Assembly (NCBI GenBank): GCA_030669695.1
Contig: DAOVDC010000045.1
Span: 1 to 6,039 of the forward strand
Reading direction: 5' to 3'
DNA from: Candidatus Bathyarchaeota archaeon
GTDB taxonomy: Archaea > Thermoproteota > Bathyarchaeia > Bathyarchaeales > Bathyarchaeaceae
DNA length: 6,039 nucleotides
In this document: positions 5,314 to 6,039 of the stretch, in pieces
Position numbering within the stretch: the stretch's first letter is position 1
Layout of the letters: each line of letters begins with the position of its first letter
Made by a program: the position numbers and the translations under genes
Notes under the pieces: generated by a model
Database searches by the model: none
Told to the model about the DNA's origin: nothing
Seen by the model: the letters and a program-made list of their open reading frames with translations, nothing else

Positions 5314-6039
5314 CACCATTGAGGGATGGTCCTACAGGCTCTTCGGAGGCTTCGCACCAAAATTTTTAGGCAACGTGTTCGAATTCAAAGAATACTTGGA
5401 AAAGGCAAGGATTAGAATCTATCCCGAAACGTATATTTCTCTAATGTTTTTTTCAGCTCTTCTAACATTACCAGTCACTTTCATATCCATTGTGCTTGTA
5501 TATCTTTACCAGTGGATCCCTCTGATCTTTTTGGTACCAATGCCCGCGTACATTATGATCGGATTCATTGTTATACCAATGTCGATGTCTAGCGACAGAG
5601 CTACTGCCTTAGAAAGAGAGATGCCCTTTGCAGCAACCTACGTGACTATCATGGCTTCGGGTGGAATACCGCCCTACGTGAGTTTCAAAAGACTTTCGGA
5701 AGTGGAAGTCAATTTGATGCCTGCGATGCGCAAAGAGGCAGACGACATAATCAAGGACGTGGAAATCCTTGGGATCGACCAGTTGACCGCTTTGAACAAC
5801 GCTGCTAGGAGAAATCCTTTAGACATCTTTAGAGACTTCCTCTCAGGATACGCTTCAACCGTCATCATTGGTGGAGACGTCGCACATTTTCTTGAAACGA
5901 AGTCACAGGACATCTTTAAAACAAGAGCTGGGAGGGTGAAAGCGGCTGCTGAACGCCTAGGAATGCTTCTGGAAACCTTCATAATTATAATGGTGCTAAT
6001 GTCCCTCTGCTTTTACATTTTGTTCAGCGTTGAAGCGAT
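5300..6039 (+). CDS. tadC: TadC/FlaJ-like membrane platform protein (T2SSF domain), partial
   Basis: Inner-membrane platform of the same pilus or secretion machine. It binds the ATPase and passes its motion to the growing filament. 246 residues are visible and the 3' end lies outside the window. The frame opens after a TAG at 5291-5293, and the first residues resemble the usual start of archaeal relatives (YRLFGGFAPKFL, residues 12-23, then RIRIYPETY). No standard start precedes them, so a CTG start at 5300 is inferred from the AAGGAGGT site; GTG 5375 would cut off 25 residues. Membrane segments are at about 46-69, 73-95 and 226-243. The cytoplasmic T2SSF helical domain lies between them, beginning EREMPFAATYVTIMASGGIPP (105 on). 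The start overlaps the ATPase end by 14 bases, indicating one operon and coupled translation. A frameshift or base error at the junction cannot be excluded. Confidence 0.85.
   Translation, partial: MPWLDTIEGWSYRLFGGFAPKFLGNVFEFKEYLEKARIRIYPETYISLMFFSALLTLPVTFISIVLVYLYQWIPLIFLVPMPAYIMIGFIVIPMSMSSDRATALEREMPFAATYVTIMASGGIPPYVSFKRLSEVEVNLMPAMRKEADDIIKDVEILGIDQLTALNNAARRNPLDIFRDFLSGYASTVIIGGDVAHFLETKSQDIFKTRAGRVKAAAERLGMLLETFIIIMVLMSLCFYILFSVEA

Noticed and set aside
5281..5320. Programmed +1 frameshift joining ATPase and TadC-like protein, RF2 style
   Set aside because: The stop context (GCT TGA C) lacks the slippery CTT codon before the stop, and the ribosome site is about 20 bases away instead of about 3. 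Separate initiation is simpler.
5674..5982. Minus-strand open frame of 102 codons
   Set aside because: It is antisense to the TadC-like gene, whose translation shows clear family features. The Ser- and Leu-rich product is typical of a shadow frame.

Overview
The window looks like a chromosomal stretch from an archaeon. Genes are preceded by TATA-like boxes about 26-30 bases before the likely transcription start. Ribosome sites of the GGTG or GGAGG type fit the archaeal 16S tail, and several genes look leaderless or nearly so. The gene content (AbrB- and UPF0330-type VapB antitoxins, PIN-domain VapC toxins, an archaeal GspE/FlaI-class secretion ATPase followed by a TadC-like membrane protein) is common in archaea. 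The ATPase reminds me of Bathyarchaeia-type proteins, but that is memory, not a search.

Left part (1-2790) is a toxin-antitoxin island. Three VapBC pairs lie within about 2.4 kb: vapB1C1 (+, 382-1028, AbrB antitoxin), vapB2C2 (+, 1381-1982, UPF0330-type antitoxin) and vapB3C3 (-, 2066-2745, AbrB antitoxin). In each pair the antitoxin comes first and overlaps the toxin start, by 4, 4 and about 13 bases. Each antitoxin start is preceded by short AT-rich direct or inverted repeats lying on or next to the TATA box, as expected for self-repressed operons. The spaces before and between the pairs hold what look like decayed genes: minus strand 27-236, and plus strand 1077-1285. Pairs 2 and 3 converge on a hairpin at 2008-2031.

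Middle part (2790-3700): a minus-strand winged-helix DNA-binding protein (2996-3400) has its own leaderless-type promoter. It is divergent from the secretion genes and separated from them by about 300 bases with no intact gene.

Right part (3700-6039): a secretion/pilus assembly ATPase (3700-5313) is followed, with overlap, by a TadC-like polytopic membrane protein that runs off the window end. Together they are the motor and membrane platform of a type IV pilus / type II secretion-like machine. The membrane gene has no ATG, GTG or TTG where its protein similarity begins, but it has a perfect AAGGAGGT ribosome site 8 bases before a CTG codon. I saw no CRISPR array, tRNA, rRNA or intact insertion sequence, and no clearly novel system. 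The most interesting points are the unusual start of the membrane gene, the shared control layout of three unrelated VapBC pairs, and the decayed genes around them.
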